A stretch of DNA of 39,011 bases from a bacterium (GCA_030427295.1 JAUHWS010000008.1:1-39011), one strand, 5' to 3'; counted from the stretch's first letter, positions 8,081-17,585 are shown. Made by a program: numbers and translations. The notes: generated from the sequence alone by a model not told the origin.

Positions 8081-8761
8081 ATGAAAAAAAGTAAAAAAAC
8101 CATCGGTTTTATCGTGGTAGCTATTGCCATCCTCATCGAAATTGTCTATGGCTTTAATAGTCCAGAGCGTGGTTCAATGGCGCTGACTAAAAGTATAGAA
8201 AAAATAGAAAAGTCCATTCAAGTCGCCTGGTTAGAAAAAATAACAGAAGCAAAAAAACCATTACTAGATTTAGAGCAACTCAAAGCCGATTTGAGTGAGG
8301 ATTTAGACGCACCCAATATTCTTAAGGAAGACATTCTGAGGCGATGGTACTATGGAACAAAAGAGCAAAAAAAATATGGAACCCCGGATGAGTGGGTGTT
8401 TGTTGACGATGGAGATCAATCCCGATGGGTCAGCCCTGATGCCATCGAAGAGTCTGCTCAGATTGATGAAAAGGACTTATGCAAACTGACTGCTGGAAAA
8501 TTCATTGAATCCTGCTTCCAAAGCGCAAGTGCTTCTTGCCGCCAAATTGAAAAGAGTCACTGTGAATGTAGTGAAGGGAGCAAATGGAAGGCGGAACAAG
8601 GTTGCATCATGACAAATGAAGACGGAATATACATCTCCATCAATCAAAGGGAACTAGAGCAAGAATTCTATTTAGGACTGCCCAATCAAAAGAAACTCAA
8701 TACGCCAGGAAGTTGGGGTTGGATTGAAGCAGGTCAAAATTCAGCTTGGCGAAAGCCTTAG
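8081..8761 (+). CDS. Exported or membrane-anchored Cys-rich protein with a duplicated about 30-aa motif
   Basis: N-terminal hydrophobic anchor; repeats RRWYYGTKEQKKYGTPDEWVFVDDGDQSRWVSP and QEFYLGLPNQKKLNTPGSWGWIEAGQNSAWRKP flank a six-Cys segment. Confidence 0.75.
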   Translation: MKKSKKTIGFIVVAIAILIEIVYGFNSPERGSMALTKSIEKIEKSIQVAWLEKITEAKKPLLDLEQLKADLSEDLDAPNILKEDILRRWYYGTKEQKKYGTPDEWVFVDDGDQSRWVSPDAIEESAQIDEKDLCKLTAGKFIESCFQSASASCRQIEKSHCECSEGSKWKAEQGCIMTNEDGIYISINQRELEQEFYLGLPNQKKLNTPGSWGWIEAGQNSAWRKP

Positions 8762-8796
8762 TTGATGTTAAATTAAACTTAAGATAAGTTGAAAAA

Positions 8797-10134
8797 ATGA
8801 GCACTCTAAAATCCCTATTGTTAAAAATCGCTTTATTTAGCGCTTTTTTCATTCCATTCACCGGCAATGCATCGGCTGCAGCGCCAGAAAGCTATGGCCA
8901 AGCCTATAACTTATTTGTTACAGAAGAAAATCGAGATCAGCCCGTACCGCTTGAAAAGGGGATTCATGTGCTAGAAAGTTATCTGACGCAACAACCTTTA
9001 AATGGAGAGCTGCACAGTTCAGAAGAAATGATGAATCAGCGCGATTTATTGATTGCCTTTAGTCGTATGGAGGCTAGCTTAAAAGGTGAGACTCTGGAAG
9101 GCTCTGATAAAGAAATTTATTATGCTGCCTGGCTCAATGCAAGGCGAAAAGGATGGCTACCTAATGTCAACATCAATTATGGTACCTTTCAAGATTTTTT
9201 ATACCGCCACGAAGTCTCTGAGAAACACAATGACATGGCCTACCATGAAGGGTTAGTTTTAAGCCCCTCTGAAATCACCATTGAACGTTTTGGAAGCATG
9301 GCTGAGGTGAATGCTATACAGGGGAAGTTAAGCGACCAACTCCGAAAACTCAAAACAGAGCAGCGAGTCATGGGGGATAACGATGATGATCTAGAAGTAC
9401 TCATTCAAAAACTAGAGATATATTTGGCTAATTTTAAACGTGTAGAAGACGAAATCAAAGAGCGTGAGCATCCAACCAACAAAATCCCCAATCTACCAGA
9501 GGATATTAAACAAATGATTCTTGACAACGACCTTAATACAGTGATGGATAGCATCACCTACAACTACGCAAACAATATTTACAATCGCCAATTCAATCTT
9601 GTAAAAGGTGCGAGTCAGTTCAATGGGCGTGTCTTTCAACCCGGAGAAGAAATAAGCTTCACTCAAGTCCTCAAAGAAGGAGATGGGGGGCTGAGCGGTT
9701 ATTTATCTGGCTGGGTAATCAAAGGGGACGAAGAAGAGTGGGAATATGGAGGGGGGCTTTGTGGAAGCGCTACCGTTTTCTTCACACCTGCATGGCGAGC
9801 AGGCTTGGAAATTGTCAGCCGTCGAGGTCATAGCTCTTACTTTTCCAACTTGTATCCAGAAGATTCCATGTGGGCCGATGCAACCATCTATTTTGGTTAC
9901 ACCGATGTGATCATGAAGAACAACACCAATTCCCCAATCATGTTCTACGCGCAAGACAACCCTGAAGCCAAAGAAATCACCATGTATGTGATTGGAAACC
10001 CAGTTTACACAAGTGTTGAAATAGAAGGGCCGTATGTTTCTGGGCACTACGGAAAATACATCCGTCATATGACCCTACCTGATGGAACGGTCATTTCTGA
10101 GCCACTAGAAACCAGTTACAGTAGAATTTACTAA
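8797..10134 (+). CDS. VanW family protein (exported)
   Basis: Signal peptide; FNGRVFQPGEEISFTQVL..YGGGLCGSATVFFTPAWRAGLEIVSRRGHSSYFS..YPEDSMWADATIYFGYTDVIMKNNTNSPI is VanW-like. Confidence 0.85.
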   Translation: MSTLKSLLLKIALFSAFFIPFTGNASAAAPESYGQAYNLFVTEENRDQPVPLEKGIHVLESYLTQQPLNGELHSSEEMMNQRDLLIAFSRMEASLKGETLEGSDKEIYYAAWLNARRKGWLPNVNINYGTFQDFLYRHEVSEKHNDMAYHEGLVLSPSEITIERFGSMAEVNAIQGKLSDQLRKLKTEQRVMGDNDDDLEVLIQKLEIYLANFKRVEDEIKEREHPTNKIPNLPEDIKQMILDNDLNTVMDSITYNYANNIYNRQFNLVKGASQFNGRVFQPGEEISFTQVLKEGDGGLSGYLSGWVIKGDEEEWEYGGGLCGSATVFFTPAWRAGLEIVSRRGHSSYFSNLYPEDSMWADATIYFGYTDVIMKNNTNSPIMFYAQDNPEAKEITMYVIGNPVYTSVEIEGPYVSGHYGKYIRHMTLPDGTVISEPLETSYSRIY

Positions 10135-10289
10135 TGAAAACCAGAATCTCATTTCTTTTTATCATCTCTCTACTCTTGCTTGGATGCGTCCAAAAAGATA
10201 CTGAGCCAAGTTTAAACATGCCTCAAGATCCACCAGATTTGCAGCAAATGCAACCCAACCATTCACCCTCTTCACAAACTCATTTTTGA
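10134..10289 (+). CDS. Small putative lipoprotein, 51 aa (not in the ORF track)
   Basis: MKTRISFLFIISLLLLGCVQKDTEPSLNMPQDPPDLQQMQPNHSPSSQTHF*, lipobox LLLGC; start overlaps the VanW-gene stop (TAATG). Confidence 0.65.
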   Translation: MKTRISFLFIISLLLLGCVQKDTEPSLNMPQDPPDLQQMQPNHSPSSQTHF

Positions 10290-10293
10290 TGCC

Positions 10294-10995
10294 ATGGAAC
10301 CCGTGCGACTCAACAAATATCTTTCGCAACAAGGCATTGCTTCTCGCCGAGAAGCAGATAGGCTTATTCAAGGTGGTCTGGTAAAGGTAAACGGAAAAAC
10401 TATTCAAGAAATGGGAGTCAAAATCGATCCGGAAAAAGATAAGGTTGAAGTCGATCATTTTCAAATGAAGTCCAAAAAAAATTATGTTACCATTGCGCTT
10501 AATAAGCCTAAAGGATATGTTTGCTCAATGAAAAAAACTAAGCTAGACCCAAACATCGTCACAGATTTAGTTGATTTACCCGAGCGCATCTACCCTGTAG
10601 GCCGGTTAGACAAAGAAACAACAGGACTACTCCTTTTGACCAATGATGGAACCTTAGTCAATCAGATCATTCACCCTTCGAGTGAATCGGAAAAGGAATA
10701 TGAAGTTACTTTTAATACACCCATTCCGATGGGAGCTATTAAAAAGCTTGAATCTGGTGTGAAGTTGAATGGAGAAAAAACATTGCCCACCCGCGTTAAA
10801 AAAACTGGGCCAGCCAAAATTCGCATCATTTTAAAAGAAGGAAAGAATCGGCAAGTGAGGCGCATCTGTCAAAAAGTAGGATTTCCGGTCAAGAGCTTGA
10901 AACGAATCCGAATCAAAAGTCTCAAATTGGGAAGTTTAAAGCAAGGGGAATGGAGACAGCTTTCTGAAGAAGAAATAGGAGAGCTAAAAGGTTGA
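10294..10995 (+). CDS. RsuA/RluB/E/F family pseudouridine synthase
   Basis: RLNKYLSQQGIASRREADRLIQGGLVKVNGK (S4), YPVGRLDKETTGLLLLTNDG (catalytic Asp), EGKNRQVRRI. Confidence 0.93.
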   Translation: MEPVRLNKYLSQQGIASRREADRLIQGGLVKVNGKTIQEMGVKIDPEKDKVEVDHFQMKSKKNYVTIALNKPKGYVCSMKKTKLDPNIVTDLVDLPERIYPVGRLDKETTGLLLLTNDGTLVNQIIHPSSESEKEYEVTFNTPIPMGAIKKLESGVKLNGEKTLPTRVKKTGPAKIRIILKEGKNRQVRRICQKVGFPVKSLKRIRIKSLKLGSLKQGEWRQLSEEEIGELKG

Positions 10996-11430
10996 ATCAA
11001 GCATTTGTTTAAGTAGGATGAAACTCTTTATAATCTGAGGGACGATAAAAAGAATGGCAAAAATAGTGACAAATTTTCCATAACCAGAACGTTTCTTCCA
11101 TGGCTTTTTAAGCTGCAAAGCACCAAAATGAATCCAGGCATAAGTGATAAAAATAAAAAACGTAAGGCCACCCATCAGGTAAGCCTTTGGTTCGGATGCA
11201 GCACTAGCTAGAAAATCAAGTGTGACGGCATACATGATATCGACAAGAAAAAGAAAAAGAGTGACCAGGGCATAAAGAGTGACAAATTTCTCAAAATGGC
11301 TTCTGTCTTTCCAGGCGCGTTTAAACTGCATCACAAGCCAATATATCCATGAAAAAATAGCAAAGACAAGGGCGAGCTGCAAAAGTACCAATAAAAGTAG
11401 TCGAGTCATTTCTTCTATAAAATTAAACAA
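10984..11430 (-). CDS. Membrane protein of unknown function with internal duplication
   Basis: Four TM-like segments; the two halves share W..RS.F.KFVT-type motifs. Confidence 0.7.
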   Translation of the reverse strand: MFNFIEEMTRLLLLVLLQLALVFAIFSWIYWLVMQFKRAWKDRSHFEKFVTLYALVTLFLFLVDIMYAVTLDFLASAASEPKAYLMGGLTFFIFITYAWIHFGALQLKKPWKKRSGYGKFVTIFAILFIVPQIIKSFILLKQMLDSTF

Positions 11431-11477
11431 TACAGTGCTATTTTATAGTACGGAGCGTATTTCTGTCATGAAGAAAG

Positions 11478-12245
11478 ATGTTCAACAAAGAAAAATTACT
11501 GTCGGCCTTCACGCAATCTCTTAAAGAAATGTTCACTGTACACAGTCATTTTAACCAATGGCTAGAAAAAGTCGGTGTTGAATTGACTGATTTGCAATTT
11601 GAGAAGCTGTCACGCTACCTTAGCCTACTCAAGGCCAAGAATCAGCAAGTCAATTTAACCCGAATCACAGAAACCCGTGAAGCCTGGATCAAACACATTT
11701 TAGATTCCCTCATGGCCGCTCCCTTTTTTAAGAAACCCGGCATGCACGTGGCTGACATTGGCACTGGGGGGGGCATGCCAGGGATCCCACTGGCCATACT
11801 ATTTCCCTCAGCTTACTTCACGCTTGTGGATGCCACGGATAAGAAAATTAGAGCGGTTGAGGAGTTTGCTCGAGAGCTGAATCTAAAGAACATTATTTGC
11901 ATCCAATCCCGCATTGAAACCTTTGCGCATCATCTCACACACCGGGAGCAATACGACCTGGTCACAGCCCGCGCCCTAGCACCACTAAGAGTTTTAGTCG
12001 AGTTAGCCGTCCCATTGATTCACCCCTATGGAAATGTGATTGCCTACAAAGGACCCGAATACATTTCGGAATTAGGGATGGCCACCAACGCCATCAAAAC
12101 GCTTAATGCAGAGCAACCAAAAGTTTTTCAGTATTCGTTACCTGAGGGAATGGGGCAGCGTAGTTTGATTCAAATCACCAAAAAAACAGTTAGCTCAGAA
12201 AAGTATCCCAGGCGAGATGGAATACCATCCAAAAACCCCCTTTAG
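11478..12245 (+). CDS. rsmG: 16S rRNA (guanine-N7)-methyltransferase RsmG (start may be ATG 11530)
   Basis: FEKLSRYLSLLKAKNQQVNLTRI..HILDSLMAAPFF..VADIGTGGGMPGIPLAI..VTARALAPLRVLVELAVPL. Confidence 0.93.
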   Translation: MFNKEKLLSAFTQSLKEMFTVHSHFNQWLEKVGVELTDLQFEKLSRYLSLLKAKNQQVNLTRITETREAWIKHILDSLMAAPFFKKPGMHVADIGTGGGMPGIPLAILFPSAYFTLVDATDKKIRAVEEFARELNLKNIICIQSRIETFAHHLTHREQYDLVTARALAPLRVLVELAVPLIHPYGNVIAYKGPEYISELGMATNAIKTLNAEQPKVFQYSLPEGMGQRSLIQITKKTVSSEKYPRRDGIPSKNPL

Positions 12246-12247
12246 TC

Positions 12248-12844
12248 ATGTCACACTTCAACCCACACGACAAGTACTTTAAAAAAGCCAAAGAAGAAGG
12301 CTACCGAGCCCGTAGTGCTTTTAAATTAGAGGGGATTCAAAATCGATTCCATTTGATCAAACCAGGCACGAAACTCTTAGACTTAGGGGCAGCACCCGGG
12401 AGCTTCATGCAATATGCAGCTAAAGAAGTGGGAGAAAAAGGCTTAGTAGCTGGTATAGACTTACAGAAAATAGAGCCCTTTAAGGAAGGGAATATTCACA
12501 CCTTCCAGGGGGATATTTTTGATGAAGAAAGTGTTGTCGAAATTTTCAATAGATTAAAGATAAAGCAATTTGACCTCATCACTTCAGATCTGGCTCCTAA
12601 AACCACAGGTATTAAATCCATCGATGGAAATGCATCCCTGGAACTCAATTTGCAGGTTTTAAAAATTGCCCAGAAGCACCTCAAAAAGGGTGGGGGAGTG
12701 GTCATGAAGATCCTCTCCGGATTCAATGAAGGAGACCTAGTAGGAGAAACTAGAAAACTTTTTAAGCAAGTCAAAAAATACAGACCCGAGGCCATCCGGA
12801 AAAGTAGCCACGAAAGCTACCTGATTGGCTTAAAAAAGTGCTAG
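12248..12844 (+). CDS. rlmE: RlmE/FtsJ-type 23S rRNA 2'-O-methyltransferase
   Basis: RARSAFKLEGIQNRFHLIKPGTKLLDLGAAPGSFMQYA..FDLITSDLAPKTTG..GGGVVMKIL. Confidence 0.93.
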   Translation: MSHFNPHDKYFKKAKEEGYRARSAFKLEGIQNRFHLIKPGTKLLDLGAAPGSFMQYAAKEVGEKGLVAGIDLQKIEPFKEGNIHTFQGDIFDEESVVEIFNRLKIKQFDLITSDLAPKTTGIKSIDGNASLELNLQVLKIAQKHLKKGGGVVMKILSGFNEGDLVGETRKLFKQVKKYRPEAIRKSSHESYLIGLKKC

Positions 12845-13830
12845 AGGTGATTCGCTTTATTGATATTATGTCCCTCAAGGGTTTCAGCATAATGAACATT
12901 ACCTTCAGAATCATGAAGGTAATAAAGATAGCTAGTCTCCTCAGGAAAAATAGTCGCCCGTATGGTTTCAATGCTTGGATTAGAAATGGGGGTGGGAGGT
13001 AGATCCCAGTTTTTTCGAGTGTTATAAGGAGAATCAATGCTCAAATCCGCAGCTGTTAGTGAGCCATTGGTTCGGCCAAGCGCATAAAGCGTGGTGGCAT
13101 CCGCATACAAGCCAATGCCAGAATCTAAGCGATTCCACAAAATGCCAGCCACAACTGGTTTTTCGGATGGAATTCTTTCTTCACGTTCCACAATGGAGGC
13201 CATGATAATGATCTGCTCAAGCGTCTTTCCCGAGGATTCGATGGCGACTAGATCTTCTTCAGAAAGCTTGGATTCAAAGTTAGAAATCAAACGCTCGATA
13301 AACGCTTGGTCAGAATAAGTTGCTGGATCCACAAAATAGGTATCTGGATATAAATAACCTTCCAGATAGCCACCAGGAATCAAATCAAAGTCAAAGGAGC
13401 ATTGCTCAACACAGCCCATGAAAGTATCTACTGTGGTAAGCCCCAAAGACTCTAACTCATTAGCCATTTGCTGAGCGGTCCACCCTTCCAATAGGGTCAC
13501 TTTAAAAGCACCCGTCTGGCCATCTACTAAGGCATCCACAATATCGCGGAGGGTCTGGGATTCCGAAAAATAATACTGACCCGCTTTCAGAGAGCCGTCC
13601 AATTCATTATCCTTCAAATACTTAATAAATGCGAATTCAGTTTTAATCAACCCCTCATCTTTCAAAAGGGCAGCAATGTCCGTTGGAATAGAATTATTTG
13701 GCACAGTCACTGAGACTTGATTGGTACCATCAGGATCGAGCTGATAATTGAGACTGGAGTAATAAAGGTAATAATAAACCCCCAAAGTCAACAAGCCAAG
13801 TAAGACAAGTAATTTAAAGAAGCGCTTCAT
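12841..13830 (-). CDS. mltG: Endolytic murein transglycosylase MltG (YceG-like)
   Basis: IMASIVEREERIPSEKPVVAGILWNRLDSGIGLYADATTLYALG..SPYNTRKNWDLPPTPISNPSIETIRA..YLYYLHDSEGNVHYAETLEGHN. Confidence 0.95.
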   Translation of the reverse strand: MKRFFKLLVLLGLLTLGVYYYLYYSSLNYQLDPDGTNQVSVTVPNNSIPTDIAALLKDEGLIKTEFAFIKYLKDNELDGSLKAGQYYFSESQTLRDIVDALVDGQTGAFKVTLLEGWTAQQMANELESLGLTTVDTFMGCVEQCSFDFDLIPGGYLEGYLYPDTYFVDPATYSDQAFIERLISNFESKLSEEDLVAIESSGKTLEQIIIMASIVEREERIPSEKPVVAGILWNRLDSGIGLYADATTLYALGRTNGSLTAADLSIDSPYNTRKNWDLPPTPISNPSIETIRATIFPEETSYLYYLHDSEGNVHYAETLEGHNINKANHL

Positions 13831-13865
13831 TTAAGCTAGGTCAATCAAAGTAAAATGGAAAGAAA

Positions 13866-14168
13866 CTACTGATTGCCACCAAACATACCACCTAAACCTC
13901 CCATCACATCCTTCATTTTCTCAGCAGCAATGGTTTGAGATTTTTTAATTGCTTTGTTGGCGGATTCCACAAAAGCTTTAGAAATGCGATCCAAATCACC
14001 AGATAAAGCTTCTGGAATGCGAGCTTCAATAAAATTTTGCTCCCCATCCACCACAATCACAACACCATCTGTCTCAGCCTCAATGTGAACCTTTTTTAGC
14101 TCTTTCTTGATTTGCTTTGCCTGCTTTTGAAGTTTGTACATGTCTTTCGCCTGATCAAAAAAACCCAT
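13866..14168 (-). CDS. YbaB/EbfC family nucleoid-associated protein
   Basis: MGFFDQAKDMYKLQKQAKQIKKELKK...EALSGDLDRISKAFVESANKAIKKSQTIAAEKMKDVMGG. Confidence 0.88.
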   Translation of the reverse strand: MGFFDQAKDMYKLQKQAKQIKKELKKVHIEAETDGVVIVVDGEQNFIEARIPEALSGDLDRISKAFVESANKAIKKSQTIAAEKMKDVMGGLGGMFGGNQ

Positions 14169-14270
14169 AACGCGTATATTTAATAAATTAAGACTGACTC
14201 AGTTTAACATCAAATGAACGGATTGAGTAGAGGGAATAAATCTCTATTTTGATAAAAAGGCAAAAAGTCA

Positions 14271-14540
14271 TTGCCTTATCTAAAAAAAGCAGGTATAAAT
14301 AGAAAGTATATTATTTCAATAATGTTAGGAGGCTTAATGCTCTACGCTATTAAAAAGCAAAATGAATCGAACGAACGGCTAATGAGTCGCTTCAAAAAGA
14401 TTGTTCAACGCAGTCGTATCATGAATAAGAAGCGTGAACGCTACTTTGAAGCTAAAAAGACTAAAAAGCAGATTCGAGAATCAGCCGTAAAACGAGCGTA
14501 CTATCGAAAAAAACGCGAACGTGCTAAGTTTTACAGTTAA
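14271..14540 (+). CDS. Small, very basic hypothetical protein (TTG start uncertain)
   Basis: Lys/Arg-rich ORF; internal ATGs at about 14321 and later are alternatives. Confidence 0.45.
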   Translation: MPYLKKAGINRKYIISIMLGGLMLYAIKKQNESNERLMSRFKKIVQRSRIMNKKRERYFEAKKTKKQIRESAVKRAYYRKKRERAKFYS

Positions 14541-14573
14541 ACCAAGTTGAACTTTTACTTAAAGAGCCTTTGA

Positions 14574-15506
14574 TTGTCTACTTTTGTGAACGAATCATCA
14601 GAAAAAAAAGCGTCTAAAATTATCAATCAAAACAGTTCATCGCTAAAACCTAGACCTGCTTATCTTGAGAAAATTCTCATATTCCTGGTTATTCTCGGGG
14701 TGATGGGGGTTTCATTTTGGCTAAGTCAAATAGACAAACAGGTAGTCAGTTCAAATGAGGCAGTAGATCAAAAAGAGGTGATGGAGCTTGATTTAGACAA
14801 TATTAAAGCCTCTGTCGTGAATGTGATTTGCCCAGAAGCGGGGGCTCCATTTAACCTTGAGACCGATCAAAATCAAGGGGGGTCCGGTTTTGTTTTAAAT
14901 GAATCAGGTAGGATTGTCACCAATTATCATGTGATGACCACGGACGAAGATCCTTACCAAACCATACCACTACATGAAGAGGGCTGCCTGGTACTTTTTC
15001 CAAATCAAGCCACGGGATTTTCTGAAGAAGTTTATGTCGCAAAACCAGTATACTACGAGCGTTTAAGTTATGACTATGATCTCGCCTTTTTAGACATTTA
15101 TGATGTATACGACGAAGGGGAGGTTGTTGGCAATTATCCCAAAAAGTTCCAAGCCATTGAGCTTCCCTTTTGTAAAAATGAAGACATCTTGCTCGGCGAT
15201 GGAGTTATCAGCTTGGGGTACCCAGCAGCCACTGACGGATACACACTAACTTTAGCCGAAGGCATTGTAAGCGCTTTTACTGATTTTGAGTCCATTTATA
15301 GTACTTCAAGCCTGGGGGCAGGAGGCTCAGGAGGACCTGTGATCAATCAAAAAGGATGTTTGGCTGGTGTTTATGCTGGAGTGGTATATGATGATTTCAT
15401 CTATTATGGCGAGGTTTACACTGCTCAATCTATCGAAGACTTCATCAGACAGTCTGAAAGCATTGAGCTGAAGCGAGAAAAAGAACGTTTAAATAGCGAA
15501 TTATGA
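14574..15506 (+). CDS. Membrane-anchored trypsin-like serine protease (no PDZ domain seen)
   Basis: GGSGFVLNESGRIVTNYHVM (His), DYDLAFLDI (Asp), SLGAGGSGGPVINQKG (Ser); one N-terminal TM; TTG start. Confidence 0.85.
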   Translation: MSTFVNESSEKKASKIINQNSSSLKPRPAYLEKILIFLVILGVMGVSFWLSQIDKQVVSSNEAVDQKEVMELDLDNIKASVVNVICPEAGAPFNLETDQNQGGSGFVLNESGRIVTNYHVMTTDEDPYQTIPLHEEGCLVLFPNQATGFSEEVYVAKPVYYERLSYDYDLAFLDIYDVYDEGEVVGNYPKKFQAIELPFCKNEDILLGDGVISLGYPAATDGYTLTLAEGIVSAFTDFESIYSTSSLGAGGSGGPVINQKGCLAGVYAGVVYDDFIYYGEVYTAQSIEDFIRQSESIELKREKERLNSEL

Positions 15507-16912
15507 AAATTCCCATCGTCACCATTGTTGGACGTCCTAATGTAGGAAAATCAACCCTATTTAATAAATTAGCAGGCCGACGGATTGCCATCACCGCAGA
15601 CGAATCTGGGACCACCCGAGACCGAATTTTTCACCGGGTGCAACACGACGTCATGGACTTCTTTTTAGTAGACACAGGGGGGCTTGAATTTGGAAAGGGG
15701 GAGACCAGTATTGAAGATGACATGCAAACCCAAGCGCGCGTCGCCATCGAAGAGGGGGACATTGTACTATTTGTTGTGGAGAGCAAAACAGGGCTCCAGC
15801 CTCAAGACCACAATGCAGCTGAACTACTCAGAAAAAAAACCAACAAAAACGTGTTGCTAATCGTAAATAAATGCGACCAAACTCTGAATGAGGTAGAGTT
15901 GGCCGAGTTTTATGCTTTAGGCTTAGGTGAACCCTATCAAGTTTCTGCCATGCATAAGGTTGGGCTGGAGGGGCTCATGGATCAAATCCTAAAAAAATTA
16001 AAAGAGCGTCATTTTCTAAGTAAAGACTCAGAGGCATATCAAAGGCTCTTAAAGCAAGAAAGCCTGAATCCTAACATTGCTGTTGCAGGCAAGCCCAACG
16101 TTGGAAAGTCTTCGCTCATCAATGCCCTACTCAATAAAAATAAATTGATTGTTTCTGATGTGGCGGGAACCACTCGTGACAGCACAGATAGCCTTGTTCT
16201 ATACGAGGGAAATAGCTACAACTTCATTGACACCGCAGGATTAAAACGACCCGGAAAAACAGCTACAGGTATCGAGCATTTTAGTGCCCTGCGATCCATG
16301 GCTTCCATCGAACATGCTGACATTGCCTTACTTGTTTTAGACACCTCAAAAGCACTTTCCCATCAAGATCAAGTCATTGCCAGTTATATTGCTCAAGCAG
16401 GAAAAGGACTCATTATTTTGGCAAATAAATGGGATTTAAAAGATGAAGAAGATCCCAAAGAAGAGGAGAGGCGTAGCCAATATATTTTTCAATTAAAACG
16501 CAAATTTCCATTTTTGAGTTGGGCGCCTGTCATTTTCACCTCGGCCTTGAATAAGAAAAATTTGCACGCCATCTTTCCTCAAATAGAAGTCATCATGACA
16601 GAAAGGCAAAAGCGCATCCCAACGGCAAAACTCAACAGTTTCATGGATAAGCTTATCATGGAGCATCCACCCACCGGAAAGGGGAAGGTGAAACCAAAAA
16701 TTTATTATATCACTCAAGCTGAAATCGAACCCCCTCAATTCATTGTCTTTATAAACAAAAAAAGTAATTTCCATTTTTCATATCGGCGCTATATTGAGAA
16801 TAGGCTCCGAGAGCAGTTTGATTTCTTGGGCACTCCCATTAAAATTGAATATCGAGAAAAAGAAGATCGAAATCCAAAAAAACTAACCCAAAAATCACGA
16901 AGAGGGCGTTAG
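15503..16912 (+). CDS. der: Ribosome-associated GTPase Der (EngA)
   Basis: Two G domains: GRPNVGKSTLFNKL..DTGGLE..NKCD and GKPNVGKSSLINALL..DTAGL..NKWD, plus KH-like C-terminus. Confidence 0.97.
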   Translation: MKIPIVTIVGRPNVGKSTLFNKLAGRRIAITADESGTTRDRIFHRVQHDVMDFFLVDTGGLEFGKGETSIEDDMQTQARVAIEEGDIVLFVVESKTGLQPQDHNAAELLRKKTNKNVLLIVNKCDQTLNEVELAEFYALGLGEPYQVSAMHKVGLEGLMDQILKKLKERHFLSKDSEAYQRLLKQESLNPNIAVAGKPNVGKSSLINALLNKNKLIVSDVAGTTRDSTDSLVLYEGNSYNFIDTAGLKRPGKTATGIEHFSALRSMASIEHADIALLVLDTSKALSHQDQVIASYIAQAGKGLIILANKWDLKDEEDPKEEERRSQYIFQLKRKFPFLSWAPVIFTSALNKKNLHAIFPQIEVIMTERQKRIPTAKLNSFMDKLIMEHPPTGKGKVKPKIYYITQAEIEPPQFIVFINKKSNFHFSYRRYIENRLREQFDFLGTPIKIEYREKEDRNPKKLTQKSRRGR

Positions 16913-17467
16913 AAGTGCTTCCAGCTCAGTAATGTTGACCCATTCAATTAGATCACCATTGAGAAAAACAGTTGGCGTCCCAGAAATCTTCCGATTTTGA
17001 GCCTCCCTAATTTGCTCGGCGACTTTTTCACGAAAAATACCATCATCAACACACTGCCTCATTTCCTCTGTATTCAGATTTAAGCTATCACTCATTTTAT
17101 AAAAATCATCTTCTGTTAAGGCAGCTTGATTATTGTAAATCAGGTCTAAATAAGGCCAAAATTGCTTTTGCTCACCAGCACATTCAATAGACTGGGAGGC
17201 TAAAAAAGCCAATTGATGCTGGGAGAGGGGGTAATGATAATAATAGAGGGTGGCAAGATCTGGATGCTGCTCAATCAAATCAATAACTTGAGGAACAATC
17301 TCAGCACAGAAGGAGCACTCTGGATCAGAAAAAATTTCCAGTATTACTTCGGAATTATTCCCCAAGGATTGGGGATCCATCAGATCACTTCCTCGACTAC
17401 AAGAAGAAAGGATAAGGCCTAATAAAAGAAAAAATGAAAAGGGAAAAAAGAGTCGCTTAAACATCAT
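16895..17467 (-). CDS. DsbA-like thioredoxin-fold lipoprotein
   Basis: Lipobox LILSSC; EIFSDPECSFCAEIVPQ (CxxC); KISGTPTVFLNGDLI (cis-Pro). Confidence 0.88.
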   Translation of the reverse strand: MMFKRLFFPFSFFLLLGLILSSCSRGSDLMDPQSLGNNSEVILEIFSDPECSFCAEIVPQVIDLIEQHPDLATLYYYHYPLSQHQLAFLASQSIECAGEQKQFWPYLDLIYNNQAALTEDDFYKMSDSLNLNTEEMRQCVDDGIFREKVAEQIREAQNRKISGTPTVFLNGDLIEWVNITELEALLTPSS

Positions 17468-17526
17468 GTTTTTATCTAAAATATGTCATGAGTATAAACT
17501 CAATTCTTCCTTTTTCAAATAAAGCA

Positions 17527-17555
17527 TTGAAAAAAGAGGGGTGAAATTCTAGAAT
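17527..17555 (+). promoter_or_regulatory. Sigma70-type promoter TTGAAA-N17-TAGAAT upstream of dnaX
   Basis: Hexamers with 17-nt spacing read directly. Confidence 0.6.
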
Positions 17556-17585
17556 GAGAGCCCAAGCAATCCTAATCCACACAAT

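Noticed and set aside
9703-10068. 121-aa minus-strand ORF
   Set aside because: Antisense to the conserved VanW domain; no recognisable family.
8797-10134. Vancomycin resistance cluster
   Set aside because: VanW-family domain only; no VanH/A/X, VanY or VanRS-like genes nearby.
10162-10464. 100-aa minus-strand ORF
   Set aside because: Antisense to the small lipoprotein and the S4 domain of the pseudouridine synthase.
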